Assembly (NCBI GenBank): GCA_017994835.1
Contig: JAGOKC010000015.1
Coordinates: forward strand, 1-35,599
Reading direction: 5' to 3'
Origin: Aquabacterium sp.
GTDB lineage: Bacteria; Pseudomonadota; Gammaproteobacteria; Burkholderiales; Burkholderiaceae_C
Length of the DNA stretch: 35,599 bases
Shown in pieces: positions 10,364 through 18,584 of this stretch (position 1 is the first letter of the stretch; each line of letters opens with the position of its first letter). The position numbers were made by a program, and so were the translations under genes. Under the pieces are notes generated by a model. It worked only from the letters and a program-made list of their open reading frames with translations. It did no database searches and was not told where the DNA came from.

Positions 10364-10875
10364 TGCCGCGCGGCAGCACCTTGCTGCTCCCCGTCAATCC
10401 CGTCTTCATCTGGCTGTCCTTGCTGGCTGCCTTGCTGATCAACCTGCTGCCCTGGGGGCGCTGGGTCGGCATGCCCGATTTGCTGGCCGTCACCCTGGTG
10501 TTCTGGAACGTGCATCAGCCGCGCCGTGTCGGTGTGGGGGCGGCCTTCGTGTTCGGTTTGTTCATGGATGTGCACGAGGGCGCTTTGCTGGGTCAGCATG
10601 CGCTGGCCTACACCCTGCTGAGCTTTTTCGCCATCACCATTCACCGCCGCCTGCTGTGGTTCAAGGTGCCCGAACAGGCTGCGCAGATCCTGCCCTTGTT
10701 TGCGGCCACCCATGCGGTCTCGCTGCTGGTGCGCCTCATGGCGGGGGCGGCCTTTCCCGGCTGGACGCTGTTCATTGCGCCGGTGCTCGAGTCGGCCTTG
10801 TGGCCTCTGGCGGCCTTCGTGTTGCTGGCACCGCAGCGACGCGCCCCCGACCGTGACAAGAACCGTCCGCTGTGA
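10360..10875 (+). CDS. mreD: Rod shape-determining protein MreD
   Basis: MreD is a small polytopic membrane protein of the elongasome. The 171-aa product has about five hydrophobic segments, with the family features INLLPWG, MPDLLAVTLVFW and FGLFMDVHEGALLGQHAL. The start overlaps the mreC stop by four bases, so the two are likely coupled. Length is typical. It is followed after 25 bases by mrdA, with no terminator between. Confidence 0.94.
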   Translation: MMPRGSTLLLPVNPVFIWLSLLAALLINLLPWGRWVGMPDLLAVTLVFWNVHQPRRVGVGAAFVFGLFMDVHEGALLGQHALAYTLLSFFAITIHRRLLWFKVPEQAAQILPLFAATHAVSLLVRLMAGAAFPGWTLFIAPVLESALWPLAAFVLLAPQRRAPDRDKNRPL

Positions 10876-10900
10876 CCGGTCACGCCCGCGCTGAGCCCGC

Positions 10901-12934
10901 ATGACCGAACTCAAGAACATCGACGCCGAGTTGCGTGAGTTCCGCAGTCGTTTGTGGGCGGCTGCCGCGTTCGTGTTGTGCTGCTTTGCCATCCTGGCGT
11001 ATCGCCTCACGGTGCTGCAGATTGACCGTTACGATGACCTCGCCAGCCGTGCCGAGACCAACCGCATCGCCGTGGTGCCGGTGGTGCCCAACCGGGGGTT
11101 GATCGTTGACCGCAACGGCGTGGTGCTGGCCAACAACTACTCGGCCTACACACTCGAGATCACGCCCTCCTTGACGCAGGATCTCGAAGCCACCATCAAC
11201 GCACTGTCCGAGGTCGTGGACATCCAGCCGCGTGACCGTCGCCGTTTCAAGCGTCTGCGTGAAGAGTCCAAGCGCTTCGAGTCCATCCCGATCCGCACCC
11301 GCCTGAGCGACGAAGAGGTGGCGCGTTTCACCGCCCAGCGTTTTCGCTTTCCTGGGGTGGACATCCAGGCGCGCCTGTTTCGCCACTACCCTTATGGCGA
11401 GCTGGCCAGCCATGCGCTGGGCTACATCGGGCGCATCAACCAGCGCGAGGCCGAGGCCATGCTCGACTGGCCTGATGAGGAGCAGGCCAATTACCGGGGC
11501 ACCGAACGCATTGGCAAGCTGGGCATCGAGCAGAGTTACGAGAGTGAGCTGCACGGCATCACCGGCTTTGAAGAGGTCGAGACCAGTGCGGGGGGGCGCG
11601 CCGTGCGGCTGCTGGGTTCCCACCCCGCCACGCCGGGCAACACCGTGCACCTGGCCATCGACATCAAGCTGCAAGGCCTGATCGAGCGCCTGTTCGGCAC
11701 CCGCCGCGGTGCCCTGGTGGCCATTGACCCGCGCAACGGCGAGGTGCTGGCCTTTGTCTCCAAACCCACTTTCGATCCCAATCTGTTCGTTGATGGCATC
11801 GACACCGAAAGCTGGAAGGCGCTCAACGAGTCGCCCGACAAGCCGCTGCTCAACCGCGCCCTGCGCGGCACCTATCCGCCTGGCTCCACCTACAAGCCCT
11901 TCATGGCGCTGGCTGCCCTCAACTCCGGCAAACGTGCGGCCAATACGGTGATCATGGACAACGGTGTGTTCGTGTTCGGTGGCAACCGCTTCCGCAGCCC
12001 AGCCGGCGAGAAGGGCGGGCCGATGAACATGCGTCGCGCCATCGTCGAGTCCAGCAACGTCTATTTCTACTCGCTGGCCAATGAAATGGGCGTGGACCTG
12101 ATCCACGAGCAGATGTCGGCACTGGGGTTTGGTCGCCACACGGGGATCGACTTGCGTGGCGAGGTCACCGGCATCCTGCCCTCCACCGACTGGAAGCGCA
12201 AGGCCTACCGTCGCCCGGAACAACGCAAGTGGTACGCGGGTGAGACCATCTCGCTGGGGATCGGCCAAGGCTACAACACCTTCACCATGTTGCAGATGGC
12301 CACGGCGCTGTCCACGGTGGTGAGCGACGGGCAGCGCTACGAACCGCGCCTGGTGCGGCAAATTGAAAACGTCGTGACCCGGGAGCGCCGTGTGCCCGAG
12401 CGCATCGCTCAGCTGCCGTTGGCGTTCAAACCTGGGCACACGGCCTTGATCCGCGAGGCGATGTACGGGGTGACGCAGGAAGGCACCTCGACGCGGGTGT
12501 TCGCTGGGGCTGGTTACACCAGCGGGGGCAAGACCGGCACGGCGCAGGCGGTGGGGCTCAAGCAAAACGAGAAGTACGTGGCCTCGCGAACCGAGGAATA
12601 CCGCCGTGATCACTCCCTCTACGAAGCCTTTGCGCCGGTGGACAAACCGCGCGTGGCCCTCGCCATCATCGTGGAAAACGCAGGCTTCGGGGCCGCCGCT
12701 GCGGCACCCATTGCCCGCCGTGTGCTTGACTACCTGCTGCAAGGTCTCTACCCCAGCGAAGAAGACATCCTGGCCGTGCAACAAGGCCGCGCTGCCGCGC
12801 CCATCGGACCCCAGCGCCCGGTGGCTGAGGTGCCCTTGCCGCCTCGGCGCAATGCGTTCGAGGCCGAAGGCGAGACCCCACCCCCGACCGCATCTTCTGC
12901 CCCCTCCGCAGCCGCATCACGGGAGCAACCATGA
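10901..12934 (+). CDS. mrdA: Penicillin-binding protein 2 (peptidoglycan DD-transpeptidase)
   Basis: PBP2 crosslinks lateral-wall peptidoglycan together with RodA. The 677-aa protein has a cytoplasmic start, one membrane anchor (about residues 18-38) and the class B PBP dimerisation region (PNRGLIVDRNGVVLANN near 63-79). The transpeptidase domain has all three catalytic motifs: STYK at 329-332 (nucleophile Ser329), SSN at 384-386 and KTG at 544-546. The C-terminal 50 residues are a Pro/Ala/Ser-rich extension without a recognised domain. Length is slightly above E. coli PBP2, as usual in this order. The stop overlaps rodA by four bases. Confidence 0.98.
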   Translation: MTELKNIDAELREFRSRLWAAAAFVLCCFAILAYRLTVLQIDRYDDLASRAETNRIAVVPVVPNRGLIVDRNGVVLANNYSAYTLEITPSLTQDLEATINALSEVVDIQPRDRRRFKRLREESKRFESIPIRTRLSDEEVARFTAQRFRFPGVDIQARLFRHYPYGELASHALGYIGRINQREAEAMLDWPDEEQANYRGTERIGKLGIEQSYESELHGITGFEEVETSAGGRAVRLLGSHPATPGNTVHLAIDIKLQGLIERLFGTRRGALVAIDPRNGEVLAFVSKPTFDPNLFVDGIDTESWKALNESPDKPLLNRALRGTYPPGSTYKPFMALAALNSGKRAANTVIMDNGVFVFGGNRFRSPAGEKGGPMNMRRAIVESSNVYFYSLANEMGVDLIHEQMSALGFGRHTGIDLRGEVTGILPSTDWKRKAYRRPEQRKWYAGETISLGIGQGYNTFTMLQMATALSTVVSDGQRYEPRLVRQIENVVTRERRVPERIAQLPLAFKPGHTALIREAMYGVTQEGTSTRVFAGAGYTSGGKTGTAQAVGLKQNEKYVASRTEEYRRDHSLYEAFAPVDKPRVALAIIVENAGFGAAAAAPIARRVLDYLLQGLYPSEEDILAVQQGRAAAPIGPQRPVAEVPLPPRRNAFEAEGETPPPTASSAPSAAASREQP

Positions 12935-14085
12935 ACGTCGCTTTTGCCAAACCCTCCTGGTGGCAGCGCCTGGCCCCCATCTTTCGGGGCTTCGATCTGC
13001 CGTTTCTGGCGATCATCCTGGGCATGTGCCTGTTGGGACTGGTCAACATGTACTCGGTGGGTTTCGACCACGGCACCCGCTTCATCGAGCACGGGCGCAA
13101 CATGTTGCTCGGCGCGGTGATCCTGTTCGTGGTGGCGCAGGTGCCCCCGCAGCGCCTGATGGCCTTGGCCGTGCCGCTTTACACCGTGGGCGTGGTGTTG
13201 CTGGTGGCCACTGCGCTGTTTGGTCTGACCAAAAAGGGGGCCACGCGCTGGCTCAACATCGGCATCGTCATCCAGCCGTCCGAGTTGCTGAAAATTGCCA
13301 CGCCACTGATGCTGGCCTGGTGGTTTCAGCGCCGGGAAGGGCAGTTGCGCGGCCTCGACTTCGCCGCAGCGACCGGGTTGCTGCTTGTCCCGGTGGGGCT
13401 GGTGCTCAAGCAGCCCGACCTGGGCACTTCCTTGCTGGTGCTCTCGGGCGGCCTGTACGTCATCTTTTTTGCGGGCCTGAGCTGGCGTTTCATTCTGCCG
13501 GTGCTGATCGCCGGCGTGGTGGGCATCAGCCTGATCGTGGGCTTTCAGGACACGCTGTGCGAGGGTGACAAGGACTGGGTGGTTCTGCACGGCTATCAGA
13601 AGCAGCGCATCTGCACGCTGCTGAACCCGACCGCCGACCCGTTGGGCAAGGGCTTTCACATCATCCAGGGCATGATCGCGATTGGCTCGGGTGGCATCAC
13701 CGGCAAGGGTTTCATGCAGGGCACCCAGACCCACCTGGAATTCATCCCCGAGCGCACCACCGACTTCGCGTTTGCTGGCTATGCCGAAGAACACGGCCTG
13801 ATCGGTGCCCTGGTGCTGATGGCGGGCTTCCTGGCGCTGATCTTCCGCGGGCTCTACATCGCCTCGCAGGCCCCCACGCTGTTCTCGCGCGTGCTCGCAG
13901 GCAGCCTCGCGCTGAGCTTTTTCACGTACGCCTTCGTCAACCTGGGCATGGTCAGCGGCATCTTGCCGGTGGTGGGCGTGCCCTTGCCCTTCATCAGCTA
14001 TGGCGGCACGGCCATGGTCACGCTGGGGCTGGCGCTGGGCCTGTTGTTGTCCATCTCGCGCAGCCGCGGTCTGATGCAGCGTTAA
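12931..14085 (+). CDS. rodA: Peptidoglycan glycosyltransferase RodA
   Basis: RodA is the SEDS-family polymerase that joins lipid II into glycan strands and pairs with PBP2. The 384-aa product is a polytopic membrane protein of about ten helices. Family motifs are [30 protein letters not shown] (with the essential Asp), [25 protein letters not shown] and the terminal [18 protein letters not shown]. The large periplasmic loop contains two cysteines (LCEGDKD and QRICTLL), which may form a disulfide. The start overlaps the mrdA stop by four bases. coq7 starts four bases after its stop. Confidence 0.98.
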   Translation: MNVAFAKPSWWQRLAPIFRGFDLPFLAIILGMCLLGLVNMYSVGFDHGTRFIEHGRNMLLGAVILFVVAQVPPQRLMALAVPLYTVGVVLLVATALFGLTKKGATRWLNIGIVIQPSELLKIATPLMLAWWFQRREGQLRGLDFAAATGLLLVPVGLVLKQPDLGTSLLVLSGGLYVIFFAGLSWRFILPVLIAGVVGISLIVGFQDTLCEGDKDWVVLHGYQKQRICTLLNPTADPLGKGFHIIQGMIAIGSGGITGKGFMQGTQTHLEFIPERTTDFAFAGYAEEHGLIGALVLMAGFLALIFRGLYIASQAPTLFSRVLAGSLALSFFTYAFVNLGMVSGILPVVGVPLPFISYGGTAMVTLGLALGLLLSISRSRGLMQR

Positions 14086-14089
14086 CATC

Positions 14090-14755
14090 ATGCCCATGAA
14101 CACGCCCACGTCTGCTTCGCCCATCCGCCACGACGGCTTGGATCGTCTCCTCATGTCCTTTGACACGGCCTTGCGCACGGTGTTGGCCGAGCATCAGGCG
14201 GCGCGCCCCTGTCCGCAGGCGGGGCAACCCGATGGCGAACTGAGCGACGAAGACAAGCGCCTGTCGGCCGCTCTGATGCGCGTGAATCATGTGGGCGAGG
14301 TCTGCGCGCAGGCGCTCTACGCCTCGCAAGCCTGGGGCACCAGTGACCCGGTGCTCAAAGCCCAGTTCGACGAAGCCGCACGCGAAGAAACCGACCACCT
14401 CGCCTGGACCGAGCAACGTCTGAAGCAACTGGGCAGCCGCACCAGCTTGCTCAACCCGCTGTGGTACGCCGGCGCGTTTGGCATCGGCCTGCTGGCCGCC
14501 AAGGCCGGCGACAAGATCAGCCTGGGTTTCGTGGTTGAAACCGAGCGCCAGGTGGAGCACCACCTCAACAGCCACATGGACCGCTTGCCCGCAGGCGACC
14601 AGTCCTCACGCGCCATCGTGGCGCAGATGCGCGACGACGAGGTGCAGCATGCCGATGCGGCCGAGCGCGCTGGCGGCGTGCCGCTGCCCAAGCCGGTTCA
14701 AGGCCTGATGCGTCTGGCCGCCAAGGTCATGACCACGGTGTCGCACCGGATCTGA
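14090..14755 (+). CDS. coq7: Coq7-type demethoxyubiquinol hydroxylase
   Basis: Coq7 carries out the C6 hydroxylation of 2-polyprenyl-3-methyl-6-methoxy-1,4-benzoquinol in ubiquinone synthesis, at the inner membrane. The 221-aa protein shows the di-iron carboxylate set: Glu70 (NHVGEVCAQ), Glu100 and His103 (EETDHLAW), Glu152 ([10 protein letters not shown]), and Glu184 and His187 (RDDEVQHAD). Residues 118-138 are a hydrophobic membrane-contact helix. It begins four bases after rodA, so it is probably co-transcribed with the elongasome genes. A second ATG two codons in (14096) is an alternative start. A ribosome site is not evident. Confidence 0.96.
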   Translation: MPMNTPTSASPIRHDGLDRLLMSFDTALRTVLAEHQAARPCPQAGQPDGELSDEDKRLSAALMRVNHVGEVCAQALYASQAWGTSDPVLKAQFDEAAREETDHLAWTEQRLKQLGSRTSLLNPLWYAGAFGIGLLAAKAGDKISLGFVVETERQVEHHLNSHMDRLPAGDQSSRAIVAQMRDDEVQHADAAERAGGVPLPKPVQGLMRLAAKVMTTVSHRI

Positions 14756-14776
14756 CCTCGGACGGGGCCCGCCGGC

Positions 14777-15199
14777 TCAGGCCGCCACGATCTCGAAACT
14801 GGTCGTGATCTCGGCGGTCTTGCCGATCATGATCGAGGCCGAGCAGTATTTCTCGTGCGACATCTGGATGGCGCGGGCCACGGCGGTGTCCGTCAGGTTC
14901 ACGCCCGTCACCACAAAGTGCATGTTGATTTTGGTGAACACCTTGGGATCGGTGTCGGCGCGGTCGGCGGTGAGTTTGAGCTGGCAGCCGCGCACATCGT
15001 GGCGGCCGCGCTTCAAGATCAGCACCACGTCATAGGCGGTGCAGCCACCCGTGCCCGCGAGCACGGTTTCCATCGGGCGGGGGGCCAGATTGCGGCCGCC
15101 GCCGTCGGGCGCGCCGTCCATGTTGATGATGTGGCCGCTGCCGGTTTCCGCCATGAAGGCCATGCCGGAGGTCGGTTGCCAGTTGATCGTGCATTCCAT
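14777..15199 (-). CDS. OsmC family peroxiredoxin-like protein
   Basis: The 140-aa protein has the OsmC/YhfA fold signature. The first active cysteine is Cys53 (TGGCTAYDVV) and the second is Cys119 (HEKYCSASIMI), with a Met/Glu-rich helix between (RPMETVLAGTGG). Such proteins reduce organic peroxides. The frame extends upstream, but ATG 15199 is chosen because an AAAGGA ribosome site lies eight bases before it and family members begin ECTINW-like. It is convergent with coq7 (21 bases apart). Its upstream region overlaps, in antisense, the promoter of the small RNA at 15290. The exact subfamily (YhfA-like) is an inference. Confidence 0.92.
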   Translation of the reverse strand: MECTINWQPTSGMAFMAETGSGHIINMDGAPDGGGRNLAPRPMETVLAGTGGCTAYDVVLILKRGRHDVRGCQLKLTADRADTDPKVFTKINMHFVVTGVNLTDTAVARAIQMSHEKYCSASIMIGKTAEITTSFEIVAA

Positions 15200-15255
15200 T
15201 GCAAACAGTCCTTTGAGGTGGGACAAGGTGACGCTGTGCTGTCTTTTGAAACGCA

Positions 15256-15284
15256 TTGCGTGACAAATTCACACTTGATACAAT
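15256..15284 (+). promoter_or_regulatory. Sigma70-type promoter for the small RNA
   Basis: TTGCGT (15256-15261), a 17-base spacer and TACAAT (15279-15284) form a good sigma70 promoter on the plus strand. The predicted start, A at 15290, is the first base of the RNA's 5' hairpin. No protein gene on this strand uses it. Confidence 0.7.
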
Positions 15285-15289
15285 CGCTC

Positions 15290-15405
15290 ACAGTGGCGTG
15301 GAACTTTTTTCAATCAAAAGCCTCACACCACTGTTTATTTCATGTGTCTCCACTTTACCGTGACAACGGATTCCGAACCCGAGATTGCGATCTCGGGTTT
15401 TTTTT
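15290..15405 (+). ncRNA. Candidate small RNA of about 115 nt between the OsmC gene and rep
   Basis: The stretch has its own promoter (15256-15284) and an intrinsic terminator, and no convincing reading frame. Stem 1 pairs ACAGTGGCGTG (15290-15300) with CACACCACTGT (15324-15334), with one C-A mismatch. Its loop holds a second stem, CTTTT against AAAAG. A single-stranded linker with GTGTCTCCAC follows, then a mini-hairpin CCGT-GACA-ACGG (15358-15369), then the terminator hairpin. The pyrimidine-rich UCUCC segment could contact ribosome-binding sites of target messages. The layout of three stems with a central open region is typical of a trans-acting sRNA. A betaproteobacterial toxic small RNA family exists in Rfam and is worth comparing. 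No identity is claimed. Confidence 0.65.
15376..15405 (+). terminator. Rho-independent terminator of the small RNA
   Basis: AACCCGAGAT (15376-15385), loop TGCG and ATCTCGGGTT (15390-15399) form a 10-bp perfect stem running into a tract of eight T. The left flank is not A-rich, so it works on the plus strand only and does not serve rep. Confidence 0.9.
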
Positions 15406-15465
15406 CGCCTGTTCACAAGACGGAAATCATCATCTGCGCATGATAAATGGCGAGAATGTAAGTAC

Positions 15466-17586
15466 TTACTGTCTGTTTGTGGCCTGTGCGGCCGCTTTTG
15501 TGGCAGCAGCTTTGACTGCCATCTCTTCGCGCAATCGCCGCAGCTTCTCGCGCGGGTCTTCTTTCGGGCCGCCGCCTTCGTCCAGTTTCATCTCGGCAAT
15601 GAAGCGGCTGGGCGTTGCCTGCACGTACTCGCGTCCCTTCTTGCGGCGTTTGAGCACGCTCACGCCCAGGGTCAGGCGCGCGCGGGTGATGCCCACATAC
15701 ATCAGGCGGCGCTCTTCCTCCACCTGCTGCGGCGTGATGTCGCCTTCCTCGCGCGAGAAGGGCAGGGAGCCTTCGTTGACCCCGGCCAGCACCACATGCG
15801 GCCACTCCAGCCCCTTCGATGCGTGCAGGGTCGACAGCGTCACCACGTTCTGGTCGGCATTTCGCTCGGCCAGGCTGGTGATCAGCGAGATCAGCTGGGC
15901 GATCTCCAGCACGCTCTTTTTTTCTGATTCGACCGACATCCCGCCGTCGTTCTCGATCTGCCCGCCGCAGCGCTTGGCCACCCAGTCGATGAAATCGAGC
16001 ACATTGGTCCAGCGCGCGGCAGCCACTTTCTCGTTTTCTTCGTTGTCGTAGAGGTGCTGCTCGTAGCCGATGTCCTTGAGCCACTCCAGCAGCAGCACCT
16101 TGGCATCTTCGCCACCGTAGGCGTGGCGGGCGCGGTACTCCAGGTCGTTCACATAGCGGCCAAACTCGTGCAGGCCGTCGAGCGCGCGTTTGTTGAGCGC
16201 AGCGTGCAATGAATCCGAGAACAGGGCCTCGAACAGGCTGACCTTCCACTTGCCCGCAAACTCCCCCAAGGCACCCAGCGTCTGGTGGCCGATGCCGCGC
16301 TTCGGGGTCGTCACCGCGCGCAAAAACGCCGGATCGTCGTCGTTGTTGAGCAGCAGGCGCAGCCAGGCGCACAGGTCCTTGATCTCGGCCTTGTCGAAAA
16401 AGCTCTGCCCGCCCGACACCTTGTAGGGGATGTTGGCCTTGCGCAGCGCCTGCTCGAACGGGCGGGACTGGTGGTTGGCGCGGTACAGGATCGCAAAGTT
16501 TGACCAGTCCGTCCTGCCAGGGTCGCCAGGGTGGCGTTCCAGCAAGACACTGCGCAGCAGCTGGAAGTGCGTCACTGCGCGCTCGGCCTCGTGCTCTTCG
16601 TTGTCGCACACCATCAGCTTGACGGGCTCGCCCTCGCCCAGGTCCGACCACAGCGTCTTTTGAAACAGCTTGGGGTTGGTGGCGATGACGTGGTTGGCCG
16701 CGCGCAAAATCGCCGAGGTTGAGCGGTAGTTCTGCTCCAGCGGGATGACCTTGAGGTTTGGGTAGTCCTGCGGCAAGCGCTTGAGGTTGTCCAGCGTCGC
16801 GCCGCGCCAGCCGTAGATGGACTGGTCGTCGTCGCCCACGGCGGTGAAGATGCCTTGCGGGCCCAGCAACTGCTTGAGCAGCTCGTACTGGGTGGCGTTG
16901 GTGTCCTGATACTCGTCGATCAGCACGTGGCGCAGCTGGCGTTGCCACTTGGCGCGCACGGGTTCGTGTTCGGCCAGCAGCTTCATCGGCAGGCCGATCA
17001 GGTCGTCGAAGTCCACCGCCTGGTAGGCCAGCAGGCGCTCTTCATACAGCTTCATGACCCGGGCGGCGATCTGCTCGTCGTCGTCCTGGGCCTGGGCCAG
17101 CGCCTGTGCGCTGTTGAGGCCCATGTTCTTCCACAGGCTGATCGTCCACTGCCAGCTGCGCGCCAGCTTGGCGTCGGTGGTGCCCCCCGCGTCGCGCAGG
17201 ATGCTGGTCACGTCGTCGCTGTCGAGGATGGAAAAACTCTGCTTCAGGCCCAGCGCCGCACCGTCTTCGCGCAACAGCTTCACCCCCAGCGAGTGGAAGG
17301 TGCACACCAGCAGCTTGCCCGCCGCCCGAGGCCCGATCAGGCTCTTGACCCGCTCGCGCATCTCGGCGGCGGCCTTGTTGGTGAAGGTGATGGCGCCGAT
17401 TTCGGCGGGCCTCAGGTCGGCACCTGGCCCCGGTTGCAGCAGCCGCGCAATCTTGTGCGTGATCACGCGCGTCTTGCCCGAGCCCGCGCCCGCCAGCACC
17501 AAGCAGGGGCTGTCCAGGTGCTGCACGGCGGCCATCTGGGCCGGGTTCATGGTGGGGGCGGCTGAATCAGCGGGGGAGGACATCAA
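15466..17586 (-). CDS. rep: ATP-dependent DNA helicase Rep (UvrD/Rep superfamily 1)
   Basis: A 3'-5' helicase that helps replication forks past bound proteins. The 706-aa product has the superfamily 1A motifs in order: Walker A LAGAGSGKTRV (about 31-41), Ia ITFTNKAAAEM, II LIDEYQDTN, III GDDDQSIYGWRGA, IV EQNYRST, V TLHASKGLEW and VI RLMYVGITRAR. The start MNPAQMAAVQ (residue 13) aligns with E. coli Rep, so ATG 17550 is a possible alternative to ATG 17586. Length fits Rep rather than the longer UvrD, and no UvrD-type C-terminal extension is seen. No clear ribosome site. Confidence 0.95.
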   Translation of the reverse strand: MMSSPADSAAPTMNPAQMAAVQHLDSPCLVLAGAGSGKTRVITHKIARLLQPGPGADLRPAEIGAITFTNKAAAEMRERVKSLIGPRAAGKLLVCTFHSLGVKLLREDGAALGLKQSFSILDSDDVTSILRDAGGTTDAKLARSWQWTISLWKNMGLNSAQALAQAQDDDEQIAARVMKLYEERLLAYQAVDFDDLIGLPMKLLAEHEPVRAKWQRQLRHVLIDEYQDTNATQYELLKQLLGPQGIFTAVGDDDQSIYGWRGATLDNLKRLPQDYPNLKVIPLEQNYRSTSAILRAANHVIATNPKLFQKTLWSDLGEGEPVKLMVCDNEEHEAERAVTHFQLLRSVLLERHPGDPGRTDWSNFAILYRANHQSRPFEQALRKANIPYKVSGGQSFFDKAEIKDLCAWLRLLLNNDDDPAFLRAVTTPKRGIGHQTLGALGEFAGKWKVSLFEALFSDSLHAALNKRALDGLHEFGRYVNDLEYRARHAYGGEDAKVLLLEWLKDIGYEQHLYDNEENEKVAAARWTNVLDFIDWVAKRCGGQIENDGGMSVESEKKSVLEIAQLISLITSLAERNADQNVVTLSTLHASKGLEWPHVVLAGVNEGSLPFSREEGDITPQQVEEERRLMYVGITRARLTLGVSVLKRRKKGREYVQATPSRFIAEMKLDEGGGPKEDPREKLRRLREEMAVKAAATKAAAQATNRQ

Positions 17587-17790
17587 TCAAGGCAAGGGCA
17601 GACAGGGTGCAAGGATAGTCCAAGCGCATCCTCTTCTTTTGTCGTGATTTATGCCATTTGGCGTGAGCGAACGCCCCCCGATCAAGGGTTTCAAGGGTGA
17701 ACCCGTGACACATTTTGGGCGTGCTTGTTTAACATCCGTTCACGTAATGACCCGTCGTGCCTAGGTGGCATGACATTTCCAGGAGTGCAC

Positions 17791-18477
17791 ATGAACCAAC
17801 TTTGTCGTCAGACCATCGTGGCTGCCGCGTTGGCCGTGCTCGGATCGGTGTCCTCATCGGCCTGGGCCGAGAGCTACACCATTGATTTCAAGACCCTGTT
17901 CAACACAGCGACGACTGAAAACGCTTTTGACACCAAGACGCTGAACTACAGCGTCGCCAAGCTGACCATCAGTGATCTGGCGGGTGGCAATGGCGTGCAG
18001 TTGAGCCTGCAGCAAAACAGTCATCTTTTCCCCGCGCTGACCCCTGCTGGCAACTTCGTGGATGCCTTGTGGATCAAGGGTGGCAGTGGTGCCTTGAGCA
18101 GTGTGTCGGGCGCGCCGCTCGCCGTCGGGGCTGGCTACAGCGCCACGCCTTTCGTCAAGGATACGGGTTACGCCTACACCTGGAACGTTGATTTCAACGC
18201 TGACAGCTTCGCAGAAGGTCAGTCGGCCGTACTGACGCTCACCGGTGCTGGCCTGAGCGCCAACACGTTCGCTGCCATCTCCCAGACCACCCCGATCATG
18301 CTCAGCCTGGGCAATGTCGGGGGCATCTACGGCTTTGCCGAACTGGGCAACACGGTGCACTTCGTCGGTGGCGCGCCTGTGCTGGTCACGGCCGTGCCCG
18401 AGCCTGCAAGCTATGCCCTGATGGGCCTGGGTTTGGTTGGACTGGTGTGGGCACGTCGCCGTCACGCTGCTGTCTGA
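17791..18477 (+). CDS. PEP-CTERM sorting-domain protein
   Basis: The 228-aa protein has a signal peptide (cleavage near SSSAWAES) and ends VPEPASYALMGLGLVGLVWARRRHAAV (given in part: VPEPASYALMGLGLVGLVWA, then RRR). That is a complete PEP-CTERM signal of PEP motif, membrane helix and Arg cluster, recognised by exosortase EpsH. Such proteins are exported and processed at the cell surface, and typically go with exopolysaccharide production. The middle is beta-rich with Gly, Ser and Thr and lacks a known domain. ATG 17791 follows an AGGAG site. The exosortase is not in this window. An own terminator lies at 18533-18558. Confidence 0.93.
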   Translation: MNQLCRQTIVAAALAVLGSVSSSAWAESYTIDFKTLFNTATTENAFDTKTLNYSVAKLTISDLAGGNGVQLSLQQNSHLFPALTPAGNFVDALWIKGGSGALSSVSGAPLAVGAGYSATPFVKDTGYAYTWNVDFNADSFAEGQSAVLTLTGAGLSANTFAAISQTTPIMLSLGNVGGIYGFAELGNTVHFVGGAPVLVTAVPEPASYALMGLGLVGLVWARRRHAAV

Positions 18478-18532
18478 GCCGCGCTTTGTTTACCGCCGTC
18501 TGCGTCGTTGCCTCGGTGCAGCGGCGCTGCTG

Positions 18533-18558
18533 AAAACCCCGCCTTGGCGGGGTTTTTT
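18533..18558 (+). terminator. Bidirectional rho-independent terminator
   Basis: AAAACCCCGCC (18533-18543), TT and GGCGGGGTTTT (18546-18556) form an 11-bp stem flanked by A on the left and T on the right. It can end both the PEP-CTERM transcript and the convergent PcaC-PcaD transcript. Confidence 0.92.
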
Positions 18559-18584
18559 GCTGGGCGACGTGCAGCGCAAGCTGA

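Noticed and set aside
10880..12784. A 634-codon open frame on the strand opposite mrdA
   Set aside because: It is the complement of a clear PBP2 gene, has no recognisable motif and is rich in His, Gln and Val, as expected from the antisense of GC-biased codons. Similar frames opposite atpA, atpD, pyrE, hemE and rodA were dropped for the same reason.
17725..17790. Upstream in-frame extension of the PEP-CTERM gene
   Set aside because: It would start with TTG and place 22 polar residues before a good signal peptide. The ATG at 17791 has a proper AGGAG site.
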